Translations under genes and position numbers: made by a program
NCBI RefSeq assembly: GCF_007753265.1
Contig: NZ_CP036349.1
Coordinates: forward strand, 2,637,363-2,701,362
Length of the DNA stretch: 64,000 nt
Direction: 5' to 3'
Source of the DNA: Botrimarina mediterranea
GTDB taxonomy: Bacteria; Planctomycetota; Planctomycetia; Pirellulales; Lacipirellulaceae
Shown: positions 8,983 through 18,545 of the stretch, one piece after another
Numbering within the stretch: position 1 is the first letter of the stretch
Layout: each line of letters begins with the position of its first letter
The notes under the pieces: generated by a model
The model's database searches: none
What the model was told of the DNA's origin: nothing
The model's input: the letters and a program-made list of their open reading frames with translations, nothing else

Positions 8983-11109
8983 ATGAGCGCAAGACACCCA
9001 TCACCTACCGAACTTGCGGCGGTGCTTGTACGCGTCAGTCGCGAATGCGGAGCGCCCGTTGAGCACCTCCGCGCAGAGCAGCTGCTGCGCGACGCTCAGG
9101 CCGCTTGGCCCGGCGAAGAATCCGACCTGTGGTGTAAGTGGCTCGCCGAGGTGTGCTGCAGCCTCGACCTTCGCGCCCGCGAAGCCGAGCTTACGATCGA
9201 AGTTGCGCAGCGACTCGCCGAAGACGGCGCTGTGGTTGTCGGCGCCTGGCGTCCCGGACAAGGTCCGATCGTCCTCATCAGCGACCGCGCCGTCGCCGAG
9301 GGAGAAATCGACCAGCGTCTGGGGCTCTCGAACAAAGAGCTCTCGGAGCTGAGCCTTGAGTCGGGCGGCAACCGTTGGCTCGTCGTTGAACATGCCGAGA
9401 GCGTCGACGCCAAACAAAGCCCCCGTCTCAAGTCGCGTCCGATCGCTCGGTTGGCTCTCTTGTTGCGTCCCGAGTGGCATGACATCTGGGCTATCGGGGT
9501 TTTCGCGTTCGTCGCAGGCCTGTTGAGTCTGTCGACGCCGATCGCCGTCGAAGCCTTGGTGAACACGGTCGCCTTCGGCCAGTTGTTGCAGCCGGTGGTT
9601 GTGCTCGCGGCAATGTTATTCGGCTTCCTGGCGTTCGCCGCTCTCATGCAGGCGTTGCAGGCGTACGTAGCGGAAATCATTCAGCGGCGGCTCTTCGCCC
9701 GCGTGGCGGCCGATCTTGCCCATCGCCTGCCGAACGTGGACCACTCACACTTGAACGGCGCGTACGGGCCCGAACTCGCCAACCGCTTCCTCGACGTGGT
9801 GACGCTGCAAAAGGTTGTCGCCCAGGTGCTGCTCGACGGCATCAGCATCGTGCTAACGACGTTAGTTGGCATGACGGTCCTGGCGTTCTACCACCCGTGG
9901 CTGCTGGGCTTCGATGTCCTGCTCTTGGCGACGGTCGTCGGTGGGCTGCTGGTGATGGGACGCGGCGCCATCCGCAGCAGCATCGACGAGTCGAAGTACA
10001 AGTACCAAGTCACCTCTTGGCTCCAAGACTCAATCCGCTGCGGCACGGCGTTCAAACCCGCCGGCGGGGGCGAGTTCGTCGTAGACCGTGCGAACTTGCT
10101 GACAACCAAGTACCTCGACCACCGGCGCGCGCACTTCTCGGTGCTCTTCCGGCAGATCCTCTTCGTTCTGGGGCTCCAGGCGATTGCAGGAACCGTGTTG
10201 TTGGGGGGCGGCGGATGGCTCGTCATCCAGGGGCAGCTCTCCCTCGGGCAACTCGTCGCCGCAGAGCTGATCGTCTCGACGATCCTCGGTTCCTTCACGA
10301 AACTTGGCAAGCACCTCGAGGGCTTCTACGACGCCGTCGCCGCCGTCGACAAGCTCGGGGTGCTGTTCGACCTTCCTACCGAACGCCACGACGGACTACT
10401 TACCGTCGAGGGCTCGGACGGTGGGCTGGAGGTCGCCCTGAAAGACGTCACCGTCGCCGGCGCTCAGGGGCCCTTGGGCAAGGGGCTTACGCTCCGGATC
10501 GATCCGGGCCGGCGATTAGCGATCTATGGACCGGCGGGCTCGGGGAAGTCGGCCCTTTGCAGCATCCTCTACGCCGCCGAAACCCCCCAAAGTGGTCGGG
10601 TGACGGTGGCCGGTGTCGATCCCGCCGACGTCCGTCCCGACGTGTTGCGGGGTGCGGTGTCGCTGGTAAGTGATATCGAAGTTTTCGAGGGGACAATTGC
10701 CGACAACGTGCATCTGCATCGCCGTGGCGTGGGGACGACACAGTGCCGTGCGGCCCTCGAAGTCGTCGGGATGCTCGACACCTGCTTGGCTCTCGAGCAG
10801 GGGATCGAGACGCCATTGACGGGCAGTGGCAGGCCATTGAGCCGCTCGCAGCAACGGTTGTTGATGCTCGCTCGTGGGATCGCCGGCGCCCCCCAACTGC
10901 TCGTCGTAGACGGGTTGCTCGATAGCTTGCCCGACGCACAACTTGACCGCGCGCTTGCCGCGATCATGGCGCCGCACCGCCAGTGGACCGTCGTGGTCGC
11001 TACGGGACGCCGGGATGTCGCTGAGCGACTCCACCGGGTCGTCGAACTCGATTCCGATCGTCCGATGACAGAGGTCGCCTACGCCGGCGAGGAAGGAGCA
11101 AAGCCATGA
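8983..11109 (+). CDS. ABC exporter (fused permease-ATPase) with a degenerate ATPase domain
   Basis: A 708-residue half-transporter of the type-I-secretion / bacteriocin-export class. Residues 1-155 are a soluble N-terminal region without a recognisable C39 peptidase Cys-His pair; 165-435 carry the transmembrane helices; 480-690 the nucleotide-binding domain. Walker A is intact (GPAGSGKS, 516-523). The Q-loop Gln is Ser563, the signature is LSRSQ (619-623) in place of LSGGQ, the Walker B catalytic Glu is Gly644 after Asp643, and the H-loop His is Thr674. It should therefore bind but hardly hydrolyse ATP alone. Its stop overlaps the ATG of the HlyD gene. No second ABC subunit is encoded nearby. 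Confidence 0.88.
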   Translation: MSARHPSPTELAAVLVRVSRECGAPVEHLRAEQLLRDAQAAWPGEESDLWCKWLAEVCCSLDLRAREAELTIEVAQRLAEDGAVVVGAWRPGQGPIVLISDRAVAEGEIDQRLGLSNKELSELSLESGGNRWLVVEHAESVDAKQSPRLKSRPIARLALLLRPEWHDIWAIGVFAFVAGLLSLSTPIAVEALVNTVAFGQLLQPVVVLAAMLFGFLAFAALMQALQAYVAEIIQRRLFARVAADLAHRLPNVDHSHLNGAYGPELANRFLDVVTLQKVVAQVLLDGISIVLTTLVGMTVLAFYHPWLLGFDVLLLATVVGGLLVMGRGAIRSSIDESKYKYQVTSWLQDSIRCGTAFKPAGGGEFVVDRANLLTTKYLDHRRAHFSVLFRQILFVLGLQAIAGTVLLGGGGWLVIQGQLSLGQLVAAELIVSTILGSFTKLGKHLEGFYDAVAAVDKLGVLFDLPTERHDGLLTVEGSDGGLEVALKDVTVAGAQGPLGKGLTLRIDPGRRLAIYGPAGSGKSALCSILYAAETPQSGRVTVAGVDPADVRPDVLRGAVSLVSDIEVFEGTIADNVHLHRRGVGTTQCRAALEVVGMLDTCLALEQGIETPLTGSGRPLSRSQQRLLMLARGIAGAPQLLVVDGLLDSLPDAQLDRALAAIMAPHRQWTVVVATGRRDVAERLHRVVELDSDRPMTEVAYAGEEGAKP

Positions 11110-12560
11110 CCCCGCAAGACCAACTTCAGATCCCTACCGGGCGGGCGATCTCGGACCTCGCCTACCGAGAAGAGGCGTTTCCCGCGCTCCGGCTAGCTCG
11201 CGTCACACGTTTTGTGCGGCGGCTCGGCCGGTGGCTGCTCGCGCTGATGGTCGTTGTTTCGCTCGCAATGCTGCTAGCGCCTTGGCAACAGTCGATCCGT
11301 GGCGAGGGCGCAGTGATCGCCTTCGACCCGTACGAGCGACCGCAAGCGATCCAAGCGCCGATCCAGGGCCGGATTGCCGAACGGGGCGAAGGCGTTTACG
11401 AGAACGCCTATGTCGAAGAAGGGCAGTTGCTCTTCCTCATCCAAGACCAAGACCCTCTCTATCTGAGTCGCCTTGAAAAGCAGGTCGCCAACGCGCGAGC
11501 GGAACTGCAGGTTGCAGAAAGCCGCCTGGATCGGTCGCGGGACGTGCGAGACAACAATCTCCGGATCGTCGAGGTGACGACCGAAGAGCTCGACAACATG
11601 CGTGCGGCTCGGGATGAGTTGGTCTCGGCGTACGACCGCTTCGTTGATCAAGCCGTCAACAAGTTTACGGCTGAGCAGAATAAGCTCGTCGCCGCCGAGG
11701 CCAAACTCTGGCAGGCCGAGGCCGACTTCAAGAGAAAGCAGCAACTCTTCGAAGACGGCATCGAGTCGCAACTCAAGGCCCAAGAGGCAGAACAGAAGTA
11801 CCGCGACGCGAAGGCCTATGAACAGGTAGCGCTTCAGGACGTCGACAACGCCCGCAACGGCATCGAAGGCAAACGCAACGAGCGTGAGGCGAAGCGGCAG
11901 GAGTGGGAGGCAAAGATCAACAAGGTCCTCTCACAGCTCGAAAAGTCTCGGGCCGATGTCGGAAAGGCCGAAATGGACATCAATAAGATCTCGGAAGAGA
12001 TCAACCAGAAGCAGACCAAGCTTCTCGAAGAAGAGCGGAAGCTCGCGGTTCAGCAGACGCAAGACGTGCGTGCGCCGCGTGATGGTTACATCATGGACCT
12101 CGCCGTGTTTGATTCGTCGTCGATCGTCAAGCCCGGCGATCAGCTCTGCCGCATCGTGCCCAAGACCTCGTCGCCGGCTGTCCAGGTCTGGGTCGCCGGC
12201 AACGACGCGCCGCTCATCAATCCGGGACGCCATGTGCGGCTCCAGTTCGAGGGTTGGCCCGCGGTGCAGTTCTCCGGATGGCCGTCTGTTGCGGTCGGCA
12301 CCTTCGGGGGAGAGGTCGCGTTGGTGGACCCAACCGACGACGGGCTCGGCAAGTTCCGCGTGGTCATCGTCCCCGACCCCGACGACCAACCTTGGCCCGA
12401 GTATCCTTACCTTCGGCAAGGGGTGCGGTCCTACGCCTGGGTGCTGCTCGATCAGGTGCCGCTCGGGTACGAAGTCTGGCGACGGATGAACGGCTTCCCG
12501 CCGGCGTTCAACTCGGAGCAAGACGCTAAGACAGCAAAGCCACCGAAGCTCAAAATCTAG
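11106..12560 (+). CDS. HlyD family membrane-fusion (periplasmic adaptor) protein
   Basis: A 484-residue adaptor with one membrane helix at about 40-60, a lipoyl half-motif around residues 80-110, a long charged coiled coil at about 120-320 (rich in Lys, Glu, Gln), a second lipoyl half near VRAPRDGYIMDLAVF and a beta-barrel region to the C terminus. It would link the inner-membrane ABC protein to the outer-membrane TolC protein. It begins at an ATGA overlap with the ABC gene and has a strong AAGGAG ribosome site. The coiled coil is longer than in drug-efflux adaptors and fits a secretion-type HlyD. Confidence 0.88.
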   Translation: MTPQDQLQIPTGRAISDLAYREEAFPALRLARVTRFVRRLGRWLLALMVVVSLAMLLAPWQQSIRGEGAVIAFDPYERPQAIQAPIQGRIAERGEGVYENAYVEEGQLLFLIQDQDPLYLSRLEKQVANARAELQVAESRLDRSRDVRDNNLRIVEVTTEELDNMRAARDELVSAYDRFVDQAVNKFTAEQNKLVAAEAKLWQAEADFKRKQQLFEDGIESQLKAQEAEQKYRDAKAYEQVALQDVDNARNGIEGKRNEREAKRQEWEAKINKVLSQLEKSRADVGKAEMDINKISEEINQKQTKLLEEERKLAVQQTQDVRAPRDGYIMDLAVFDSSSIVKPGDQLCRIVPKTSSPAVQVWVAGNDAPLINPGRHVRLQFEGWPAVQFSGWPSVAVGTFGGEVALVDPTDDGLGKFRVVIVPDPDDQPWPEYPYLRQGVRSYAWVLLDQVPLGYEVWRRMNGFPPAFNSEQDAKTAKPPKLKI

Positions 12561-12621
12561 CCAACCCGCAGAGTTTAACGCGGCGTCCTCGGCTTCGTCG
12601 GTTGGAGCGGCTTCCGGGCAC

Positions 12622-12686
12622 AGCGGTTATTCGGCTTATGCCGAATGTGACGTAGGGGGAGGTTCGCTCCCCCGCCCGTCACCGCT
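12622..12686 (+). repeat. Structured intergenic element with nested hairpins upstream of tolC-like gene
   Basis: Between the HlyD and TolC genes an outer stem AGCGGT (12622-12627) pairs with ACCGCT (12681-12686). Inside lie hairpin A, ATTCGGC-TTAT-GCCGAAT (12629-12646), and hairpin B, GGGGGAG-GTTCG-CTCCCCC (12655-12673), extended by GACG/CGTC. The fold resembles a three-way junction. It may be a repeat element, an attenuator or an mRNA-processing site; there is no U-tract. Confidence 0.6.
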
Positions 12687-12698
12687 AGCAAAGCCGTC

Positions 12699-14396
12699 AT
12701 GCTCGTGCTGCGTTTCACCAGTCTGATGTGCGTCTTACTCGCCGTCGCCGGTTGCCGGTCGGGCATGTCCGCACAGTCGACGCCAAAAGCCGTCACGGCG
12801 AAAACGGCAGTCGCCAGCAAGGCGGACATCGCGCGGATCAACCAAGTCGTTTACGACGATGAAGAGCCTGCTGGCGCTGAAGAGCTCTCTCCGCCCCAGG
12901 CAACTGGCGACGCCGAGTCATCGCCATTGCCCGAGTTAGGCGAGGGCGACGCCGAACTAGTCCCGCCACCGGCGCCGACGGCGCCGCCAAGCCTTGAAGA
13001 ATTGACGCAGTCTGTCCGCCTCTTCTTCCCGGTGATCCAGGAAGCGGTGGCCGCCCGGACGATCGCTTCGGGTGAAACGCTCGCCGCTTGGGGCGCTTTC
13101 GATCACAAGCTCGAGGGCAACAGCACATCACAGCCGCTCGATTTCTATCAGAATTACTGGCACGGCCTGGGCTTGAAGCGCGACACCTACTGGGGCGGTC
13201 AGACCTTCGCCGGCTACCGCGTCGGACGCGGTCTCTTCGAGCCGTGGTACCTCGAGCGCGAGACCAACAAGGGGGGAGAGTTCAAGGCGGGCTTCATAGC
13301 CCCGCTTGCGAAAGACCGCACGATCGACCTCAACCGCGCCGAGCTCTGGCGCGCCGAGCTCGAACGCGGCCGCGTCGAGCCCGAAATCCGCGCGCTGGTG
13401 CTCCTCTCAGTCCGTGACGCCACCGCGGCCTACTGGGAGTGGGTCGCAGCGGCCGCTACGCACGAGGTGGCGAAGGGCGTCCTCCAACTCGGACTCGATA
13501 GGACACAGTTTCTCGAGAGACAGGTCGAGCTCGGTGAGAAGGCGTCAATCGACCTGACGGACAACCGCCGCATCATTGTCTCGCGTCAAGCGTCCCTGGT
13601 TGACGCTCGACGCAAGCTGGAGCAATCGGCGGTGAAGCTCTCGCTTTACTTGCGGGACGAATTAGGCCGCCCGGTCGTGATGCCGATCGAAGCCGCTACG
13701 GCCGAGTTTCCTCCGGCGCTAGGGCCAGAGGCGTGGGGCGAATCCGCCGACGTCGTCATGGCCCAAGCGAACCGCCCCGAACTCGAAGAGTTGCGCTTCG
13801 TCCGCAGTCAGTTCGAGGTTGCCCTCCGTCAAGCGACCAACGAGATGCTCCCCGACATCGACGCGGGACTGCTCGTCGCCCAAGATGTCGGCGAGCCGAC
13901 GAGCAGCAAGCGCGACAAGTCCGAGTTCGAATTGGAAGCCTCGGTGCTGCTCTCGGTCCCACTCGAACGCCGCAAGGCGCAGGGCAAGGCGCGGCAGCTG
14001 CGGGGCAAGCTCGCGCAGGTGCGGGCCAAGACGCAGTTCGCCGCCGACAAGATCGCCGCCGAATCACAAGCCGCGCACGCCGCCCTCGTCGCCGCCGCAG
14101 AACGGGTCGCACAAACTTCCGAAGGGCTGCAACTAGCGGTTCAGATGCAAACCGCCGAGCGTCGCCTTTATGAGTTGGGGCAGAGCACGCTATTCAACCT
14201 GAACTTGCGAGAGCAGCAGGCTGCTGAGGCCGGCCTCGCCCGCGTTGGCGCGTTGTTCGATTATCACGTCGCGATGGCTAACTACGCCGCGGCGCTGGGA
14301 GTCGGATCGAGCGTCGATCTCACGCCGCTAACGCCGCCGACCGGAGTCGGCGCCGACGGTAGCGGATTGGAGAATCCCTCAGCCGTGGCGCCTTAG
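12699..14396 (+). CDS. TolC family outer-membrane efflux lipoprotein
   Basis: A 565-residue protein with a lipoprotein signal (lipobox VAGC, acylated Cys19), a Pro/Ala-rich linker to about residue 110, then two repeated long helical segments typical of TolC/OMF channels, e.g. NRRIIVSRQASLVDARRKLEQ and the C-terminal LYELGQSTLFNLNLREQQAAEAG. It would form the outer-membrane duct of the export complex. The 3' end overlaps the stop codon of the convergent MFS gene by two to three bases (TAG at 14394-14396). Confidence 0.87.
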   Translation: MLVLRFTSLMCVLLAVAGCRSGMSAQSTPKAVTAKTAVASKADIARINQVVYDDEEPAGAEELSPPQATGDAESSPLPELGEGDAELVPPPAPTAPPSLEELTQSVRLFFPVIQEAVAARTIASGETLAAWGAFDHKLEGNSTSQPLDFYQNYWHGLGLKRDTYWGGQTFAGYRVGRGLFEPWYLERETNKGGEFKAGFIAPLAKDRTIDLNRAELWRAELERGRVEPEIRALVLLSVRDATAAYWEWVAAAATHEVAKGVLQLGLDRTQFLERQVELGEKASIDLTDNRRIIVSRQASLVDARRKLEQSAVKLSLYLRDELGRPVVMPIEAATAEFPPALGPEAWGESADVVMAQANRPELEELRFVRSQFEVALRQATNEMLPDIDAGLLVAQDVGEPTSSKRDKSEFELEASVLLSVPLERRKAQGKARQLRGKLAQVRAKTQFAADKIAAESQAAHAALVAAAERVAQTSEGLQLAVQMQTAERRLYELGQSTLFNLNLREQQAAEAGLARVGALFDYHVAMANYAAALGVGSSVDLTPLTPPTGVGADGSGLENPSAVAP

Positions 14397-15628
14397 TCCG
14401 TGGTTGGACTGTGACGGCTTGGGTTAACGCAGCGGAAGAGCACGACGAGCGATACAACTGAAACCGCGGAAGCGATGGCCCAGAAAGTCGTCCAGTCGTA
14501 AGGGGGGGGGTTAACCCCATCGGGCGTCAAGACGGCCGCTTGCATGGCCCCGACGGCAAGAGCGCCGACTACATGCCCGAGGCCCGACGACGCCACCGCG
14601 TAGAGCCCCTGAGCCGCGCCGCGGTCTTGGTGGTTGGTGAACCGATCGGCAAGCATCGGCCCGACCACGTAGATAAACGCGAAGCACGGCCCGTGTAGCA
14701 AGATCGCTAGATAGACCGGCCAAGCGACGCCAGTGCCTGCCGCCGCCGTGAGCAGGCCGTAGCGGGCTACCCAGGCAGCCATTCCCCACACGTACAACGA
14801 ACCAAGCGACAGACGCCGCAGCACCATCGGCATGGTCGCAAGCACGGCGATCTCTGAAAGCTGGCCGAGTGTCATCACGGCGGCCGGCGCGGGGAACTTG
14901 GTGTGGTTGAGGAAGGGATTGCAGAAGTTGTTGTACGCCATGCTCGGGACGCAGGCGAAGAAAGACGCAACGAGGAACCACCGCAGCTTTGGGTCCGCAA
15001 GTAGCTTGCCCGCTTGGCGTCTCGGCAGGGGCGGGCCGGTGTCTAGCCGAACAGCGGGTCCTGTCCGCGGAAGGGTTAGGGCGTAAATCGCCATCGCTAG
15101 GTTCGCCACGGCGCCGATCGCGAACGGCGTTCGTAATGATTCGATTGAACTCCCGAACATCCAGGGCCAGGCGAATCCGACAAACACTCCCGCTGCGATC
15201 CAGCCAATGGCTCCATAGAGCCGCAGCAGGGGGAACTCTTGCTCGGGGCGATTCAAGTTCGCCAAGCCAATCGTGTTGCAAAGGGTTACGACCGGGAAGT
15301 AGCACTGGAAGTAGACACACAGCCAGACGAAGAAGGCGAACTCCGACTCGCTGGCGAGCAAACCCATTGCCGCCGCAGCAGAGGCGAGGTTGAGGCCGGC
15401 CAAGAGCCAACGCGGCGGCACCAGGCGATCGCCGACCACGCCGACGAGATAGGGAGATACGAGACTCCCGACAGCGGCTGCCAGGGTGCTGTAGCCGATG
15501 AAGCCCGACGAGAAGGCGCCGCTGCCAAGCCCGCCCGTGTTGGCGGCGATGTAGGCTCCGATGGTGACGCCCCAACTGCCCAGGGGCCACGATTGCAAGA
15601 ACATCATCCCGGCGAGCCGCGCCAACAC
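14393..15628 (-). CDS. MFS transporter, nucleoside/sugar:H+ symporter-like (NupG/XapB type)
   Basis: About 411 residues with twelve membrane helices. The opening LARLAGMMFLQSWPLGSWGVTIG and the later GPCFAFIYVVGPMLADRF match the NupG-like branch that is often encoded in planctomycete carbohydrate loci. The frame is open back to 15829, which would overlap the upstream gene; GTG at 15628 gives a normal seven-residue tail before helix 1, with TTG 15679 and ATG 15607 as alternatives, so the start is uncertain. It is the last gene of a minus-strand series starting at 20354 and probably imports a mono- or disaccharide or nucleoside. Confidence 0.8.
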   Translation of the reverse strand: MLARLAGMMFLQSWPLGSWGVTIGAYIAANTGGLGSGAFSSGFIGYSTLAAAVGSLVSPYLVGVVGDRLVPPRWLLAGLNLASAAAAMGLLASESEFAFFVWLCVYFQCYFPVVTLCNTIGLANLNRPEQEFPLLRLYGAIGWIAAGVFVGFAWPWMFGSSIESLRTPFAIGAVANLAMAIYALTLPRTGPAVRLDTGPPLPRRQAGKLLADPKLRWFLVASFFACVPSMAYNNFCNPFLNHTKFPAPAAVMTLGQLSEIAVLATMPMVLRRLSLGSLYVWGMAAWVARYGLLTAAAGTGVAWPVYLAILLHGPCFAFIYVVGPMLADRFTNHQDRGAAQGLYAVASSGLGHVVGALAVGAMQAAVLTPDGVNPPPYDWTTFWAIASAVSVVSLVVLFRCVNPSRHSPTTD

Positions 15629-15749
15629 GCCAGCCGGCGTCGGTGATGCAGGATCGACGGCAAGGTCCGGCGACGACAAGTAACTAGCTCGGCGTGTAGC
15701 GACGACGGGAGAGCCGTCTACGCTAAGCAGGCGGACCGCCTTTGGCAAT

Positions 15750-17213
15750 CTAGCGGCTCGGCCAGAGCGTCGCCAAGGCCAGCGCCGCAAAGCCCGCCAG
15801 CGAGAGCGTGGCTGGCTCGGGAACGACACCGGCGGGTTGTACCGAAGTCATGCCGTCACGCCAGATGGTGTAGTCGGCTGAATCGACCACGCCGTCGTAG
15901 TTCCCGTCCGCGCCGGCCCCGAGGAGGATCGTTTGGGCGCCGAAGCTCGACTGCCAGACGCCGTAGTCGCCCGCATCGACATCGCCATCCCCGTCGTAGT
16001 CGCCCGCGGGCGCCGCTTCGTCGAGAGCGGCCGCCGCGTCTTCGATCCTCAATTCAGCCAAGCTCGCCGAAACTTGGTCCAGCAACGTCTGAGTGGCGGC
16101 GTTTCCCTCGTACTCCTTGCGAGCCAGGAACAGCCGATACACCAGCCGCAGGTCCTCCTCGTCGTAATCAACGCCCGTGAACTGCTGAACCTTCTTGAGG
16201 TACTCAAAGCCGGTCTCGACGGTGGGCTCGAACATCGTCCCCTCGCCGAAATCGTTGAACGTGGCGAGTTGCAAGAAATCAATGTTGTCGGAATACGTCG
16301 TGGCGAGCGCCAGCATCGAATCGAGCGTCTGTCCGTCGTCGTGCGGGATGTCGAAGGGAACGACCTCTCCAACGCCTCCCTCGACGTAGTAGTCGTCGAA
16401 GCCCGGGTAGGCGACGCCACCCGCCATCTCGACTTGCTGTGCCCGGGTCCGATAGAAATTGCGCTGATGCTGCAGATGATTATTCTGGGGGGCATCCTCA
16501 TAGATCCAGGCGTACTCGCCCGACGCGTTCGCCCCTGCCTCACTTCCCTCGTACCACAGAGTGAGCAGGTCCACCTCTTCACCAGCTTGGTCAAGAATCT
16601 GTGTCCAGCTACCCGGCTGTTGGAACGTGATCGGTCCGAACACGCCCATCAGCGGATTCTGGTCGGCGCCGAGCCGGATATACTCGGGGCGGTTGAAGTA
16701 GTTGTCACGCAGATACGCGACGTTCGCCTCGGCCTGTCCAACGTTGGCGGAGAAGCGGTCTTCGAGCACGACGCCAAAGTCCATGCCGAAGTCATCCATC
16801 TTGTCCACCAACGCGTTGCTGCTGGTAAGCAGTTGGTTGATGTCGCCGTTCGTGCCCTGCACGCCGTACCAATCGATGAGCACGCCATCGACGCCCGATA
16901 GCTTCATCAATAAGAGGTGGTACTCGATGACATGCGGGTCGCGTGACGCGTAGGGGCCAATGAGCGGATAGTAGTGCGAGGCGATCTGTCGTTTGCCCGT
17001 TTCGTCGACGATATTCGGGTTCTTGTTATTGAACTTCCAGTGGTAGCCCCAGTTGTTGCCGCCGAGAGTCGCGGGCGTCTCGAACCACGGCATGTAGTGC
17101 ATGAAGACCTTTGTCGGATTGGTCTTCACGACATCAGCCGGTTGCGCCGTCGCCACCGCCGGCGCGATGGCGGCCGCCAGCAGCGCACAGCAGCGGATCA
17201 AGCGGTCGCTCAT
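15750..17213 (-). CDS. GH71/GH99-like secreted protein with dockerin repeats and PEP-CTERM signal
   Basis: About 487 residues from ATG 17213, which begins a clean signal peptide ending near ATAQPA. The catalytic-type domain starts KVFMHYMPWFETP and continues with the YYPLIGPYASRDP and SGVDGVLIDWYG segments typical of the GH71/GH99-like (endo-alpha-mannanase/glucanase) barrel. A dockerin-like pair follows (GDYDGDGDVDAGDYGVW, DGNYDGVVDSADYTIWRD). It ends in VPEPATL, a hydrophobic helix and a basic end. PEP-CTERM proteins are handled by an exosortase; none is encoded here. Likely an exported polysaccharide hydrolase. Confidence 0.8.
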   Translation of the reverse strand: MSDRLIRCCALLAAAIAPAVATAQPADVVKTNPTKVFMHYMPWFETPATLGGNNWGYHWKFNNKNPNIVDETGKRQIASHYYPLIGPYASRDPHVIEYHLLLMKLSGVDGVLIDWYGVQGTNGDINQLLTSSNALVDKMDDFGMDFGVVLEDRFSANVGQAEANVAYLRDNYFNRPEYIRLGADQNPLMGVFGPITFQQPGSWTQILDQAGEEVDLLTLWYEGSEAGANASGEYAWIYEDAPQNNHLQHQRNFYRTRAQQVEMAGGVAYPGFDDYYVEGGVGEVVPFDIPHDDGQTLDSMLALATTYSDNIDFLQLATFNDFGEGTMFEPTVETGFEYLKKVQQFTGVDYDEEDLRLVYRLFLARKEYEGNAATQTLLDQVSASLAELRIEDAAAALDEAAPAGDYDGDGDVDAGDYGVWQSSFGAQTILLGAGADGNYDGVVDSADYTIWRDGMTSVQPAGVVPEPATLSLAGFAALALATLWPSR

Positions 17214-17285
17214 GCGTTGTGGGGCCTTACTAGCCGCCGCTGACGATCGGGAGAGCTTCGAAAAGTTGATTGCGAGCGCCACTCG

Positions 17286-18440
17286 TTACTGCGGCGTCTC
17301 GCCCAAATTGCGGCTGCCCCGGGCGCGATGCACCTCGAGGTCCACATCATAGCCTACGCTATCGACCGAGCCGTCGCAGTAGACGACCTGAAAAACCGCC
17401 GGGTGGGCCGCGCCGAAATTGAAGGCGAGCGAGCCTCCGCTGGCCGGCGTGTAGGTCGATCCGGCCGATGTCTTCCAGGCGTCGAACTCGACTTGCGGCA
17501 TGTCCGGGAGCGGCGGAACCCAGGCCGAGACGATCGAATCCTTGTCGAACCCGTTGTAGGCCGACTGGTCGTCGAAGAGGGATTCGCCAGTCATGTAAAG
17601 GTCGGACTCACGCATACGCTCGCCAACGATATAGGTCTTCGAAGTCCCGTCGGTGATTTTTCGTAGAGCAATCGGTTCGCGACCTAGGATCACGCCGTTG
17701 CCGCCGGCCCCCATCCGGATGAACCACTGGTTCGCGCCTTGGGCGGGGTTCTTAGTGTCCCAGTTTTGCGCTTCAGCTACGCTGGTTGGTCCGGGGCCAT
17801 CGACGAGCTGAAAACTCCGCGTGGCGAGGGCTCTTTCCATCGGCGAACCGCCCGTTGTCGCGGCGAGATACGCCTCTTGTGTGCCGCCGCCGCGACAGCC
17901 GCCATAGTCGCTCCGGAAGGCGGCGCCGGGATTCTGCGTGAAATCGGCGGTGGTATTGGCGAAGTCGGCGTTGTCGTTCGATGCGTTGGAGACCAGCGGG
18001 TAAGGCTGGGCGGGCCGACGGCTCGGACAATTCATGATCGAAACGCTCGCCACCAATAGCTGAGCCATTGCTTGATCCCGCGCAGGCGTGTCGGGCAGGG
18101 TGCCCGTACCGATGTCGCGGATGGCGCCCTCTTCGGCGAACGACAGCACCCCGTAGAGCCAACTGCCCGGCTGATCGCGGCCGTACCCCCCGTCCGGCTC
18201 GGGAAGCCACTTGTAGCCCCAGCCCCCGGACGGAAACGCCTTGTGGGTGTCGTGGTGGTTCTGCAGCGCCAGCCCGATGTTCTTGAGGTTGCTCTTGCAC
18301 TGCGTTCGACGCGCCGCCTCGCGCGCCGCCTGGACTGCCGGTAGCAACAGGGCTACCAGGATCCCAATGATGGCGATCACCACCAGCAGTTCCACGAGCG
18401 TGAAGGCGTCGCGACGACTAATCAGGTTTGTCTTTGCCAT
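17286..18440 (-). CDS. DUF1559 domain-containing protein with prepilin-type N terminus
   Basis: About 384 residues from ATG 18440. A type IV prepilin-like methylation/cleavage motif ([26 protein letters not shown], here split: [10 protein letters not shown] then the helix) is followed by [14 protein letters not shown], the DUF1559 signature, and the C-terminal [13 protein letters not shown]1559 proteins are greatly expanded in Planctomycetes and are thought to be pseudopilin-like surface proteins. A 31-residue upstream extension in the frame is probably untranslated. It lies between PEP-CTERM genes in one probable operon. Confidence 0.9.
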   Translation of the reverse strand: MAKTNLISRRDAFTLVELLVVIAIIGILVALLLPAVQAAREAARRTQCKSNLKNIGLALQNHHDTHKAFPSGGWGYKWLPEPDGGYGRDQPGSWLYGVLSFAEEGAIRDIGTGTLPDTPARDQAMAQLLVASVSIMNCPSRRPAQPYPLVSNASNDNADFANTTADFTQNPGAAFRSDYGGCRGGGTQEAYLAATTGGSPMERALATRSFQLVDGPGPTSVAEAQNWDTKNPAQGANQWFIRMGAGGNGVILGREPIALRKITDGTSKTYIVGERMRESDLYMTGESLFDDQSAYNGFDKDSIVSAWVPPLPDMPQVEFDAWKTSAGSTYTPASGGSLAFNFGAAHPAVFQVVYCDGSVDSVGYDVDLEVHRARGSRNLGETPQ

Positions 18441-18461
18441 CTTCGTGCGTCCCTGAGAAAT

Positions 18462-18519
18462 GGAGCCGGCGCCAAGCCGGTAGGGCGCCCCGCCCGACCC
18501 CGGGCTTGGCGACGGCTCC
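18462..18519 (-). terminator. GC-rich hairpin between two minus-strand genes
   Basis: Arms 18462-18480 and 18501-18519 pair at 17 of 19 positions with a 20-base loop. It lies just 3' of the gene ending at 18546 and upstream of the DUF1559 gene. No U-tract follows, so it may be a processing or attenuation hairpin rather than a full terminator. Confidence 0.5.
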
Positions 18520-18545
18520 TGAGTTGGTCTCATGCCCCCCGCGAC

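Noticed and set aside
12629-12646. Hairpin as tRNA or rho-independent terminator
   Set aside because: No T-loop or anticodon-like arrangement and no T-tract after the stem.
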